Part shown: in pieces, positions 17,796-26,850 of the stretch
Layout: each line of letters opens with the position of its first letter
How positions within the stretch are numbered: position 1 is the stretch's first letter
DNA from: CALCMJ01 sp964475415
Lineage (GTDB): Bacteria > Bacteroidota > Bacteroidia > Chitinophagales > Saprospiraceae
Length of the DNA: 64,000 nucleotides
Direction of reading: 5' to 3'
NCBI GenBank assembly: GCA_964475415.1
Contig: CAYYWZ010000013.1
Location: forward strand, 9,324-73,323
Notes under the pieces: generated by a model
Told to the model about the DNA's origin: nothing
Seen by the model: only the letters and a program-made list of their open reading frames with translations
Databases searched by the model: none
Position numbers and translations under genes: made by a program

Positions 17796-18917
17796 TCAAT
17801 TACCAAAGTTATCCACATTCTGGATATAAATATCAGAATTAGTGTTACCCGTAATTATATTCCTTTGATTTTTTAAACTAACAATATTAGCACCTCTTCC
17901 TGGTGAATCTTCATTAAAATAGTTAGTATTTAATTCTATACCATTTTCATTTGTATACAAAATGAAATGATCTTCATAAACTGTGTCTTTTTCAATAACT
18001 CTTGAAAATCCTGTCATAACAAATGATCCATTCTCTTTCTCCTTTATCGAAAGAGGCCTAGCTTCGCGAATAGAATCACCTACTGATTTTAACCAAATTT
18101 GATCTCCGCTAATAGTTGACTTTAATAAGAATCCAGACTGTTTATTAATATTAATGGAATCCTCCGTGGAGAATAAAATATTACCACATGTTAAAAGATT
18201 TCCATCCATTGTTCGAATAGTGCTTCTAGGTTGCGTACCTGTTGGCAGTTTTTGACTTTCCCAAAGCAAATTAAAATCTTTATCAAAACATAATAGTATA
18301 CTTCTGTAATATTCACTTGTTGTAACTACTATTTGTTGATTTGGGAGAACTAAAATACTGCTAGGTCCTTGATATTTATGTTCAAAAGTTAAAGAATCAA
18401 GTGGGTTTCCTAACGAATCAATTTTTAATAATCGAATATTACTCTCTGAATAACTAGTTAATAAAATTTCATTTGAATTAATAACATCAGCATGGTATCC
18501 TGTCACTGAAGATTCATTGAAATACGTTCTACTCCATATCTCAAGCCCTTTTTTATTAAGCTTTGATGCAGTTAAGGTTTTCATATTTCCTTCACTTAAA
18601 TTTTGGACAAAGCCACAAACGTAATAATTTTTAGACGAATCTTGATCAATACCTAACGCCCTACTATTCTCATAATTAAATAGATTAGAAAATAATTCAT
18701 TGCCAAACTCATCAGTAGCCAAAATTAACATTTTTAAAGTTCCGTTTTCAGAATTGGCGCCAACAGTAACAATTTCATTGTCTAAGGATAAAATTGTAGA
18801 ACTATCCCAAACACCAATTGATCCATTAAAAAAACTATAAGAATTAGTCGTTAATGAATTATCTTTTGAACATCTCACAAAACTTACTAAAATTATTAAT
18901 ATAAATATTCTATTCAT
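17796..18917 (-). CDS. Propeller-like lipoprotein inserted into the H-NOX gene
   Basis: 373 residues with a lipoprotein signal (LIILVSFVRC, Cys17). The body has repeated short strands with patterns such as SKLNKKGLEIWSR, KSTISGDQIWLKS and LCFDKDFNLLWES, like beta-propeller repeats in which a W closes each blade. Function is unknown. Its stop (17796) and start (18917) lie inside an H-NOX gene whose two halves flank it. Its sequence looks even more AT-rich than the neighbours. The partial gene at 63479 encodes a similar kind of protein. The small cargo and clean flanks suggest it arrived by insertion. Confidence 0.65.
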   Translation of the reverse strand: MNRIFILIILVSFVRCSKDNSLTTNSYSFFNGSIGVWDSSTILSLDNEIVTVGANSENGTLKMLILATDEFGNELFSNLFNYENSRALGIDQDSSKNYYVCGFVQNLSEGNMKTLTASKLNKKGLEIWSRTYFNESSVTGYHADVINSNEILLTSYSESNIRLLKIDSLGNPLDSLTFEHKYQGPSSILVLPNQQIVVTTSEYYRSILLCFDKDFNLLWESQKLPTGTQPRSTIRTMDGNLLTCGNILFSTEDSININKQSGFLLKSTISGDQIWLKSVGDSIREARPLSIKEKENGSFVMTGFSRVIEKDTVYEDHFILYTNENGIELNTNYFNEDSPGRGANIVSLKNQRNIITGNTNSDIYIQNVDNFGN

Positions 18918-18933
18918 TTTCTTTTTTTAGTGA

Positions 18934-19061
18934 TATATAACTATAGAGGTATATACACCCTTGCTATCAAGATCAGTATTTTCTATCATCTCATCTACCA
19001 TATCGTAGCCAAACTCCTGCTATACCATTTCTAAAAATTCAGTGAATACTATACCTTTCAT
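18934..19061 (-). pseudogene. H-NOX domain, N-terminal fragment with nonsense codon
   Basis: Short frame starting with ATG at 19061: MKGIVFTEFLEMV, then TAG (19020-19022), then QEFGYDMVDEMIENTDL and GVYTSI, ending at a TAA just after 18930. This is the H-NOX N-terminus (typical start M-K/Y-G-x-x). It joins logically to the C-terminal half at 17304-17732, giving ...GVYTSI / AGTYEHSEM.... Both the premature TAG and the insertion show the sensor gene is dead. Confidence 0.75.
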
Positions 19062-19180
19062 TTTTAATTCTTTAATTGTTGTTAATCAAAGTTAAATTCT
19101 GGAATAAAAATAACTAAAATAATAGCAATTATGTCAATATCAAAGTGCAACTGAATATAAGTCCTTTTTAACCGCCCTTA

Positions 19181-20320
19181 TCATAATTTCCCTACTAAGT
19201 CTCTCAATGAAGCAACATCATGTATACTGCTGAATACATCTATATAGGGCAATGCAGCTTTCATTACCTTAGTTTCTGGCTTATAACTAGGGTTAGAAAG
19301 TAATGGATTTAACCATATAATTTTGTGACATTTTTTACGCAATTGCTGCATGGTAAAACTGATGTCAGCATCATCAGAATTATCCCAGCCATCACTCAGA
19401 ATAACAAGACTACTGTATCTGTCTAACAATCTATCAGCCTGCTTATCATTAAATGCTTCCAGTGATTCTACTATCCTTGTTCCACTAGACCAGTATGGAA
19501 ATGCATCCTGCAATTGTTCTAGAACTTTATCATAACTATTATCTCTAAGTTCCTTAGTTATACGTCTTATCTGTGTACTAAATATAAATGTTTCTATACG
19601 TGCACTAGTGGCATAAAATCCATACAAAAAATAAATGAGAAATCTGCTGTACAAATCCATAGATCTGCTCACATCACAGAGGAGTACGATTCTAGCTTTT
19701 CTTATTTTCTTAGCTCTGTAATGGATCTTTACAAGTTGCTGATTACGCTTCATGCTCTCCCCTATCGTAGATTTTACATCTACATATTTACGCTTATTTG
19801 TTCGTACAAATCTTCTAGATTTTGTTTCCGCAAGCTGCTTCGATATTTGTCTAATTAAGTTTTTAATTTCTCTTCCTTCAGAAAAATCTGAAAGCAAAAA
19901 TTCTTTATGCTTAATAGATTCTTCTCCAGAATAAGTTTCTAACTCTATTTCTTCTGTCACTCGACCAGCGTACAACCATTTTTTTAATTCAAGTGTGCTT
20001 GGTATATTTTTTTTTGATTTTTTTTGTTCAAAATTTTCCGATCTTACTTCTTTATTTTTCGCGTCCTCTGCTCTTTCTATCTCTTTCCAAAATCGATCAA
20101 ACAAAACAGAAAATCTTATCTCATCAGCATAACTCTTAACCAACACAGTTTTACAAATAGACTTAAACGCGCTCTTATCTGTAGGAAAAGATAATTGTAA
20201 AACTTGACAAAGATCCTCTAAAGCTGTTAGGTCTATTCTGAAACCATTATCTCTGAGGTATCTACTCATAGAAAGTAGATACGAAGGAAAAGATGAATGT
20301 CTTTCTACAAGTAGGTTCAT
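19181..20320 (-). CDS. VWA-domain protein (CoxE-like)
   Basis: 379 residues with a C-terminal von Willebrand A domain. The MIDAS motif DVSRS (D-x-S-x-S) begins the domain near residue 215, with a conserved ILSDGWDNSD acidic site near residue 310. The N-terminal half is helical. This is the CoxE/VWA partner of MoxR-type AAA ATPases, which together act as a metal- or cofactor-insertion or complex-remodelling chaperone. The MoxR gene directly precedes it with a 1-base overlap. The target complex is not in the window. Confidence 0.85.
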   Translation of the reverse strand: MNLLVERHSSFPSYLLSMSRYLRDNGFRIDLTALEDLCQVLQLSFPTDKSAFKSICKTVLVKSYADEIRFSVLFDRFWKEIERAEDAKNKEVRSENFEQKKSKKNIPSTLELKKWLYAGRVTEEIELETYSGEESIKHKEFLLSDFSEGREIKNLIRQISKQLAETKSRRFVRTNKRKYVDVKSTIGESMKRNQQLVKIHYRAKKIRKARIVLLCDVSRSMDLYSRFLIYFLYGFYATSARIETFIFSTQIRRITKELRDNSYDKVLEQLQDAFPYWSSGTRIVESLEAFNDKQADRLLDRYSSLVILSDGWDNSDDADISFTMQQLRKKCHKIIWLNPLLSNPSYKPETKVMKAALPYIDVFSSIHDVASLRDLVGKL

Positions 20321-21204
20321 CAGTGCAACTTAGATTTAACACCTACTTGCTCCAACAGTTCTGAGAGCGACAACTGCGTCTCTCTTATATCTTGCCAATC
20401 TTTCAAAACAATTCCCAAAGTATCTTCTACCAGTTTCTGGTCTAGAAATTTTATATGCATAGCACTAAGTGCTGTTGCCCAGTCTATCGTCTCTGCAATG
20501 CCTGGCAACTTGTCTAATTTTTGTTTTCTTAGCATCTGCATAAACTGAGTGATCTGCTCTGCTAATTCCTTATTAAGATCTGGCAACTTATGCATCAATA
20601 TATTTAGCTCTTTATCATAATCAGGATAATCTATCCATAGGTAAAGACAACGCCTTCTCAGCGCTTCAGAGATTTCTCTTGTTCTGTTGCTCGTCACAAC
20701 TACAAATGGAATGGTCTTAGCCTCTAGAGTTCCTATCTCTGGAATACTTATCTGCCAATCAGAAAGTAACTCAAGAAAATAGCTTTCAAACTCTTCATCA
20801 GATCTGTCCAACTCATCTATAAGGAGTACTTGCTTTTTTTCATGCATGATCGATTGTAATAAAGGTCTCTTAAGCAAAAAACCATCACTATATATTTGCT
20901 TCTCTTTTTGTTCTAGTGTCAGTTTCTCTTCACTAGACATTTGTAGATACATCAGCTGCTTCTGGTGATTCCATTCATAGATCGCCTGATGAGCATCTAG
21001 TCCTTCATAACATTGTAATCTGATCAGATCTGTTTCTAGAATTCTAGACATGACCTTTGCGATTTCTGTTTTACCTACACCAGCGGGGCCTTCTATCAGT
21101 AGTGGTTTTTGTAAGATAAGGCTCAAATATATTGACATAGATATTCTACCATCTAATATATATCCCTCTTCTAGAATTCTTTTTTCTAAGTTTTCTTTAT
21201 CCAT
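20320..21204 (-). CDS. MoxR-family AAA+ ATPase
   Basis: 294-residue AAA+ ATPase. Walker A GPAGVGKTE is near residues 39-47, Walker B LLIDELDRS near 123-131, sensor 1 in VTSNRTREIS and the arginine-finger region SEALRRRCLYLWIDYP. It pairs with the VWA protein encoded next on the same strand. MoxR/VWA pairs remodel or activate enzyme complexes such as CO dehydrogenase, nitric-oxide reductase or methanol dehydrogenase; none of those is adjacent here, so the client is unknown. Confidence 0.9.
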   Translation of the reverse strand: MDKENLEKRILEEGYILDGRISMSIYLSLILQKPLLIEGPAGVGKTEIAKVMSRILETDLIRLQCYEGLDAHQAIYEWNHQKQLMYLQMSSEEKLTLEQKEKQIYSDGFLLKRPLLQSIMHEKKQVLLIDELDRSDEEFESYFLELLSDWQISIPEIGTLEAKTIPFVVVTSNRTREISEALRRRCLYLWIDYPDYDKELNILMHKLPDLNKELAEQITQFMQMLRKQKLDKLPGIAETIDWATALSAMHIKFLDQKLVEDTLGIVLKDWQDIRETQLSLSELLEQVGVKSKLH

Positions 21205-21238
21205 TATCCTTAGCTAGTTTTAGCTTGACATTAATTTA

Positions 21239-21403
21239 CTTTATCAGCTTTGCAGCAAGTTCCTCTGTAATATCTGATTCCGATTTACGCATAGCATAAG
21301 TTAAGAAAAACTAGGCAAACCTATTTAAGATATGCTTGAATATTCTAGGGTCTAATACTTCCTTTGGAATGTAAAATGAGTGAGTAATTATCAAATTGAA
21401 AGC
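21239..21403 (-). pseudogene. Unidentified coding remnant
   Basis: A 55-codon stretch without a start and with one internal TAG reads ...FYIPKEVLDPRIFKHILNRFA, stop, FFLTYAMRKSESDITEEL.... It has the residue mix of a real globular protein, unlike spacer sequence, and sits upstream of the MoxR gene on the same strand. I cannot name the family. Probably the 3' relic of a deleted gene. Confidence 0.4.
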
Positions 21404-21484
21404 TCATCGGCTATAACTTAAGAAAACCTCTATACTGCGGATTATAAATTTGACATGAAAAAACTTGTGCTTACATAAGTAGAT

Positions 21485-21826
21485 TTAGCGACCAGCACAT
21501 CGCACACACTTAGAACTTTCTGGCATAAACAATAGCCTACCTTCTTGTATATCTCTTTTACAAGAGCTACATTTTCCAAAAGATGGATCTCCCAGATTAT
21601 TGAGAGCAATCTTCAACTTGTTCAACTTACTTTTAGTATTCCTCAAAGTTACTTCCATAACACCTTTATTATTGATGGCATCCATCCTAGAAATACGTCC
21701 AAGAGAATTTTCTGGCTTTACAGGTTGGGTCATATCTTCTAAGCCTCTAAGGTCTTCCTCATATTGTTTGATGAGTTTTTTGATCTTCTTCTTGAGTATT
21801 GTTTTATCCATTATTTGTAATTTCAA
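21485..21826 (-). CDS. TraR/DksA-type zinc-finger protein
   Basis: 113 residues. An N-terminal coiled-coil helix (ILKKKIKKLIKQYEEDLRGLED) is followed by a C4 zinc finger: CSSC then KCVRC near the C-terminus, with GRLLFMPESS between. Proteins of this kind bind the RNA polymerase secondary channel or act as small regulators. The order and spacing match the short Bacteroidota DksA-like proteins. Probably monocistronic; the start is an ATG or a few residues downstream (MDKTILKKK). Confidence 0.75.
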   Translation of the reverse strand: MKLQIMDKTILKKKIKKLIKQYEEDLRGLEDMTQPVKPENSLGRISRMDAINNKGVMEVTLRNTKSKLNKLKIALNNLGDPSFGKCSSCKRDIQEGRLLFMPESSKCVRCAGR

Positions 21827-21908
21827 TAGGCGTTTCTACAATAATTATAATATATCTAACGTCAAAATAGTCATATTCTTTAACTCTTAGCTAGCTTATG
21901 TGAGCCAA

Positions 21909-22262
21909 ATGAACTGGACATTCCTGGATTACCAGGATAAAAAATACGAGATTGGTCTCTACCACGGAACAAATTCAGGAAATGTTTTGCTCTATTGTAA
22001 TGAGACGATCGTTGTAGTAGATTTCGGAGTGCTAGATACCAAGAATTATAGTTTCTATATAGGCGATGAACTTGCAGAACTGACTATAGAGAAAGAAAAT
22101 AAGAACTTTAGCTATAGACTTATTCAGAATGTCAAAACGCTGACACCCCTTAATCTGGCTAGAATCCAACAAGAAAAAAGATATATCCTATACACTTTCC
22201 TTTTATTTCTTTCATTAGCCATAATTATTGCATTATTATCCTACATTCTGATAACTTTGTGA
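21909..22262 (+). CDS. Hypothetical protein with C-terminal membrane anchor
   Basis: Small protein of 117 residues (ATG at 21909; an upstream GTG at 21900 would add three residues). The first 90 residues look like a mixed beta domain (MNWTFLDYQDKKYEIGLYHG...) and the last 25 form one hydrophobic helix (YTFLLFLSLAIIIALLSYIL). It may be cotranscribed with scpB, whose start is 17 bases after its stop. No family recognised. Confidence 0.6.
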   Translation: MNWTFLDYQDKKYEIGLYHGTNSGNVLLYCNETIVVVDFGVLDTKNYSFYIGDELAELTIEKENKNFSYRLIQNVKTLTPLNLARIQQEKRYILYTFLLFLSLAIIIALLSYILITL

Positions 22263-22278
22263 TCTAAAATTTCGACAA

Positions 22279-23208
22279 TTGGATAATCTGACTAAACATA
22301 TAGAAAGCCTAATATTTACCACAAGCAACACTATTTCTTTTAATGAAATAAAAGCTGCACTAGAAGGCGTTTTCGAACAAAATATAGAGAAAAAAGAAGT
22401 AGAAAAAGCTCTTGAAGGTCTTGTAAAAAGATATAAGGATGAGCAATACGCTATAGAAATTGCTAATATTTCCGGGGGTTACAGGTTCTTAACTAAAGCT
22501 GCTTATCATAACACAGTGGGCCAACATCTGAAAATCCTAAGTAAGAAAAAACTATCAAAAGCAGCAATAGAGACGCTAGCAATTATTGCTTATAAACAGA
22601 CTGTACCTAAAAGTGAAATAGAAGCAGTAAGAGGTGTAAACTGTGATTACTCCGTACAGAAATTGCTAGAACACGAGCTTATAGAAATTACAGGGAGAAG
22701 TGATGGACCAGGAAGACCTTTACTTTATGGTACTTCAGAGAAGTTTATGGATCATTTTGGGCTATCAGATCTAAATGATCTTCCTCAGCTCAAAGAGCTA
22801 GAACAAGAAAACTCTATAGGAGGAGAACAGGCACCAACGGAAAACAATAGCGAAGAAGAAACTGTTTCTACCGATGATACGGTTACTACTATCGAAACAG
22901 GAGCTGAAAATGAGACTATTTCCTTAGATGAAACTGAAATTATAGAAGCGCCTGAGGAGGTAAATGTAGAAGATGAATTAGCTGGGAATATAGAATCAGA
23001 GGAAATGTCAGCTCAAGAAGATGTGGAAAATAAAGAAGAAAAGACGACAGAGATAGAAGAAAAACCCAATAATCAGTCATTATCTGAAGCATCTACAGAA
23101 GAAATTCACGTAGAATACGAAGAAATAAATGCGGAGAATATGGTAGAAAGAGCCCCGCTGATAGAGGAAGTAGAACAGAAAATAGACTTAAATTACGAAG
23201 AAGAATGA
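22279..23208 (+). CDS. scpB: SMC-ScpAB complex subunit ScpB
   Basis: Segregation and condensation protein B, kleisin-associated partner in chromosome condensation with SMC and ScpA. The N-terminal 165 residues hold the paired winged-helix domains (HIESLIFTTSNTISFNEI, ETLAIIAYKQTVPKSEIEAVRG, then GRPLLYGTSEKFMDHFGL). The C-terminal 130 residues are an unusually long, acidic Glu-rich tail (many EE pairs) of low complexity. The start codon is TTG, fixed by the family N-terminus. The stop overlaps the next gene by 4 bases (ATGA). Confidence 0.9.
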   Translation: MDNLTKHIESLIFTTSNTISFNEIKAALEGVFEQNIEKKEVEKALEGLVKRYKDEQYAIEIANISGGYRFLTKAAYHNTVGQHLKILSKKKLSKAAIETLAIIAYKQTVPKSEIEAVRGVNCDYSVQKLLEHELIEITGRSDGPGRPLLYGTSEKFMDHFGLSDLNDLPQLKELEQENSIGGEQAPTENNSEEETVSTDDTVTTIETGAENETISLDETEIIEAPEEVNVEDELAGNIESEEMSAQEDVENKEEKTTEIEEKPNNQSLSEASTEEIHVEYEEINAENMVERAPLIEEVEQKIDLNYEEE

Positions 23209-23735
23209 AAACATCAGAAAATATACTTGTCAATAGAGTTGCCAATAGCGGACTGATCACCATCAATCTAGAAGACTCATTCCCACAAGTATCCTTTAAA
23301 ACATTTGATGTAAAAGATTTCCTATTTAAAGAGCTGATTCTCAAGGAAAAAGACTTCAGAGCAGCACTAAAAGAACACGACTGGCCAGCTTACAAAGAAC
23401 ATATTTTATTGCTTTACTGTAGTACCGACGCAATTATCCCTGTCTGGGCTTATATGCTAGTATCAAGTTATGCAACACCTTATGCATCAAGCATTTATAT
23501 GGGAAATAAAAGTGCCTATATAGAGCATCATTACAGTAAAGTAATCTCCGAAATGGATTTTTCTCAGTATGAAGGAAAGAGAATTGTTGTAAAAGGCTGT
23601 AGCGACAAACCAGTACCACCTAGCGCGTATATGGCAATTACTAAGGGCTTACATCCACATGCTCAGAGTATTATGTATGGAGAACCCTGTTCTACAGTAC
23701 CTATCTTTAAGCGTCCCCGTAAGATTGTTAAATAA
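23205..23735 (+). CDS. DUF2480 family protein
   Basis: 176-residue protein of the Bacteroidota-specific DUF2480 family. Motifs typical of it include IINLEDSFP-like NLEDSFPQVS near the start, DVKDFLFKELILKEKDFR, and KGCSDKPVPPSAYM near residue 135. No activity is established. It overlaps scpB by 4 bases and is followed by a hairpin, so the two are one operon. Confidence 0.75.
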   Translation: MKTSENILVNRVANSGLITINLEDSFPQVSFKTFDVKDFLFKELILKEKDFRAALKEHDWPAYKEHILLLYCSTDAIIPVWAYMLVSSYATPYASSIYMGNKSAYIEHHYSKVISEMDFSQYEGKRIVVKGCSDKPVPPSAYMAITKGLHPHAQSIMYGEPCSTVPIFKRPRKIVK

Positions 23736-23740
23736 AAAAA

Positions 23741-23763
23741 ACCGTCTCGGCGAAAGAGACGGT
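23741..23763. terminator. Hairpin after the scpB operon
   Basis: Stem ACCGTCTC (23741-23748) / GAGACGGT (23756-23763) with a 7-base loop. A tract before it means the strong T tail is on the minus strand; on the plus strand it still follows the DUF2480 gene by 5 bases. Confidence 0.6.
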
Positions 23764-23869
23764 CCACTAAGCTTTAAAAAGAACATGAATAAGTTTTTTA
23801 TTAAAAAAACTCAATCTCATACTTTATACATAACAAATTGCATACCAATTATTTGTTAAGCCCAATACC

Positions 23870-23900
23870 TTTGAAAATACAAGGAAAGACACTACCTTTG
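23870..23900 (+). promoter_or_regulatory. Bacteroidota promoter of the ppiD-like gene
   Basis: TTTG (23870-23873), 19 bases, then TACCTTTG (23893-23900): an exact match to the TTTG-N19-TAnnTTTG consensus. The predicted transcription start is about 45 bases before the ATG at 23953. A second TACCTTTG at 23866-23873 overlaps the -33 element. Confidence 0.7.
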
Positions 23901-23952
23901 CCCTGCTCAAAAAAGAGCCTTATATTTTTAAGAAATAACACAGAAAATTACA

Positions 23953-26064
23953 ATGGCATTAATAGGAAAAATAAGAAAGAACTTTTGGTTTCTACTGCTC
24001 GTTATCGGAATTGCATTAGCAGCCTTTATAGTTATGGATATGACATCTGCAGGAAATGCAGGTGGTGCTGGTGGAGCCAATCCAGTTTTAGGAAATGTAG
24101 CGGGAGAAAATATATCCTATACAGATTTCAGTGTAGCGGAATCAGTTCTCTTTCAGGGATCCTCTGCTAACTCTTTTTCCACTAAGTCTAACTTATGGAA
24201 TTACTTCGTAGAAAAAGCGATTGTAGGAAAACAAGCTGAAAAATTAGGTGTAGGAGTTTCTAAGTCAGAACTTATAGACTTACAGTTCGGTGCTAATAAA
24301 AGTCCACTTATTAACCAGCAGTTACAGCAAGGTCAGCTTACACTACAACAGCTGAATGAAATAAAAACCGCCATAGAAACAGATAACCTTACTAATCCTC
24401 AGCTAAGACAATACTGGGTAGAGCAAGAAAAACAAATCGTGAAGACTCAGGAGCAATTGAAGTTAAGCAATCTTGCAGCTAAGGCCGCTTTCACTCCAAC
24501 TTGGATGGCTGAACAAAGTTTTTACGAAAACAATAATAGATCTGATGTAGCCTATGTCAAAATTCCTTTTGACATGATAACAGAAACAGTAGAGGTAAGT
24601 GATGCCGACTTATCAAGTTTTATCAACGCTAACAAAACTAAATATACTATAGATGAAGAAACTAGAGTAGTAGATTATTACGCATTCGATGTAAAAGCTA
24701 CTGCTGAAGATTCATTGAAACTAAGAGAGAAATTAGCGGAGACAAAAAGAAACTTCCTCAATGCTGAAAATGACTCTACATTTGCGATTAACAACAAAGG
24801 ACAGTATAACAATATCTATTTTACCAAAGATCAGATTCCTGCTGATGTACAAGATGCTGTGGCTAATGCTGCTGTAGGAGATGTAATAGGACCAGTGCTT
24901 ACTAATGGAAACTACCTACTGATGAAAAAAGTAGATAGCAGAGTAGTTGCGGATACAGTAAGGGCACAACATATACTTAGAAGAGCGACACCAGGAGATG
25001 TGCAGCAACTTGCTGATGCTAATGCTATGATAGATAGTCTTATGGATCTTGCTAGAAGAGGTGTTGAAAGCTTTGATTCTTTAGCTATCAAATTTTCTGA
25101 CGATGGTTCTGCTTCCAAAGGTGGAGACCTAGGCGCATTTACCCAAGGACAGATGGTTCCAGAATTCAATGAAGTAGCCTTCATTACAGGAAAGGAAAGA
25201 GGATTGTACAAAGCTACAACGCAATTCGGAGTGCACCTTATAAAAGTCAATGAACAAAAATATAACAACAGAGAGCCTAAATACAAAATAGCAAGTATTA
25301 CAACGCCTGTTATACCTTCTTCTGAAACTCAAGGAGCAGTATACGACGAAGTTGTAGACTTAGTGTCTACAAATAGAACTTCAGCTGCACTATCAGAAAA
25401 ACTAGCTAATAGATCAGACGTAAGACTTGTAACTTCGTCCCCTCTAAAGAGAAATGATTATACCCTAGGAGTGCTAGGAGCAGATAACTCTTCTAGACAG
25501 ATTATCAAGTGGGCTTTCGATCCTTCTACTGAAATAGACGATGTTTCTCCAGAAGTATATCCTTATTCTGATAAGATAAATTTCTATGACAACAAGTATG
25601 TAATAGGCATGCTGAAAAGCGTTAGTCCTGCTGGACCTATGTCAGTAGATAATGCAAGAGATAAAATTTACGATTTAGTGCTCAATCAGAAAAAGGGAGA
25701 GATTGTAAAATCAAAGATTGCATCTAAAGACTTATCATCTATTGCTGCAGAATATAATGTAGAAATAGATACAAGCGTCAACTTAAACTTTGCATCAGCA
25801 TTTGCCGCAGGAATAGGTAATGAGCCTAAGGTTGTCGCTGTAGCAAATATGTTAGATGAGAATCAAAAATCTGAACCTATAATAGGTCAGTCAGGAGTTT
25901 TTGTTGTTATGCCAGTTGCAAAAAAGAATGCTACTACACCCGTAAATATTCCACAGATGCGTGCAACTGCTCAGACGAGTAAGAGAACTTCTATAGTCAA
26001 CAATCTTATAGAAGGTCTCAAAAAAGTAGTAAAAATAGAAGATAAAAGATCTGACTTTTTCTAA
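23953..26064 (+). CDS. PpiD/SurA-like membrane-anchored peptidyl-prolyl isomerase
   Basis: 703-residue periplasmic folding factor anchored by one N-terminal membrane helix (FWFLLLVIGIALAAFIVM, residues about 11-28). A SurA-N-like helical region covers residues 50-200, and a parvulin-type PPIase domain lies near residues 335-440 (RAQHILRRA, SDDGSASKGGDLGAF, a second FGVHLIKV motif). The length is normal for Bacteroidota PpiD proteins. The gene is alone, with a consensus promoter upstream and a strong terminator downstream. Confidence 0.9.
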   Translation: MALIGKIRKNFWFLLLVIGIALAAFIVMDMTSAGNAGGAGGANPVLGNVAGENISYTDFSVAESVLFQGSSANSFSTKSNLWNYFVEKAIVGKQAEKLGVGVSKSELIDLQFGANKSPLINQQLQQGQLTLQQLNEIKTAIETDNLTNPQLRQYWVEQEKQIVKTQEQLKLSNLAAKAAFTPTWMAEQSFYENNNRSDVAYVKIPFDMITETVEVSDADLSSFINANKTKYTIDEETRVVDYYAFDVKATAEDSLKLREKLAETKRNFLNAENDSTFAINNKGQYNNIYFTKDQIPADVQDAVANAAVGDVIGPVLTNGNYLLMKKVDSRVVADTVRAQHILRRATPGDVQQLADANAMIDSLMDLARRGVESFDSLAIKFSDDGSASKGGDLGAFTQGQMVPEFNEVAFITGKERGLYKATTQFGVHLIKVNEQKYNNREPKYKIASITTPVIPSSETQGAVYDEVVDLVSTNRTSAALSEKLANRSDVRLVTSSPLKRNDYTLGVLGADNSSRQIIKWAFDPSTEIDDVSPEVYPYSDKINFYDNKYVIGMLKSVSPAGPMSVDNARDKIYDLVLNQKKGEIVKSKIASKDLSSIAAEYNVEIDTSVNLNFASAFAAGIGNEPKVVAVANMLDENQKSEPIIGQSGVFVVMPVAKKNATTPVNIPQMRATAQTSKRTSIVNNLIEGLKKVVKIEDKRSDFF

Positions 26065-26090
26065 GTCAATATCTTAAAGAACTATATAAA

Positions 26091-26122
26091 AACCACTCAT
26101 CTGCAAATGAGTGGTTTTTTTT
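26091..26122 (+). terminator. Rho-independent terminator
   Basis: 10-bp stem AACCACTCAT (26091-26100) / ATGAGTGGTT (26107-26116) followed by a T run to 26122, 27 bases after the PpiD-like stop codon. Confidence 0.9.
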
Positions 26123-26187
26123 GTAATTTACTTACAAGCGTTTACGTTTAAACTTTTATCAAGGTCTAACATAACAAGCAATTATAG

Positions 26188-26850
26188 TTGAAAACACTAA
26201 TATCCATATCTTACACATTCCTGCTGATTTGCCTCTTCTCTGCCTGTCAAAAAGCGAACGAGCACAAAACTTATTACGAAAATGGTACGCTCCAAGAAGT
26301 GATAGAGATGACCACTGATTCTCTAAGAAATGGTGTCTATATAAGATATACTGACAAAGGAATTATAGCAGAAAAAGCAAATTATTCAAATGGCAAACTA
26401 AATGGTGTACGACAACTATATTTTGCTAATTCAGATCAGATCGAAATAGAGGAGCATTATGTAAATGATAATTTCCAAGGTCCGTACAAAACTTTCTACC
26501 CCTCAGGAAAAATAGAACTAGAGGCTACATATAACAATAACATACTAGAAGGAGTATCGAAAAAATATTTTGAAAACGGTAGTCTCCAAGAAGAAGTACT
26601 ATTCGAAAATAATGAAGAAAATGGTGCCTTTGTAGAATACTACGAAAACGGCTCCCCTGAGTGGAAGGGTACCTATAGAAATGGAGCTAACGAAATAGGA
26701 CTATTAGAAAACTATAACGAAAATGGAGAATTAGTTAAAAAGATGATGTGCTCTCCTAGCCCTATCGACTCATCTTCCGTTTGTCGGACAATTTGGACAA
26801 AAGAAAAAGGAGATATTGAAGTTGATAAAATTTTTGATTCAGAACAATGA
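26188..26850 (+). CDS. MORN-repeat lipoprotein (YwqK-like)
   Basis: 220 residues with a lipoprotein signal (LLICLFSAC, Cys20). The body is a chain of about six MORN-type repeats of the form YYENGTLQE / YPSGKIELEATY / YYENGSPEWKGTY. Such proteins sit on the outer membrane; function unknown, though they are often called YwqK-like. The start is TTG at 26188. It overlaps porQ by 4 bases, so both are one operon and this protein may be linked to T9SS. Confidence 0.7.
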   Translation: MKTLISISYTFLLICLFSACQKANEHKTYYENGTLQEVIEMTTDSLRNGVYIRYTDKGIIAEKANYSNGKLNGVRQLYFANSDQIEIEEHYVNDNFQGPYKTFYPSGKIELEATYNNNILEGVSKKYFENGSLQEEVLFENNEENGAFVEYYENGSPEWKGTYRNGANEIGLLENYNENGELVKKMMCSPSPIDSSSVCRTIWTKEKGDIEVDKIFDSEQ

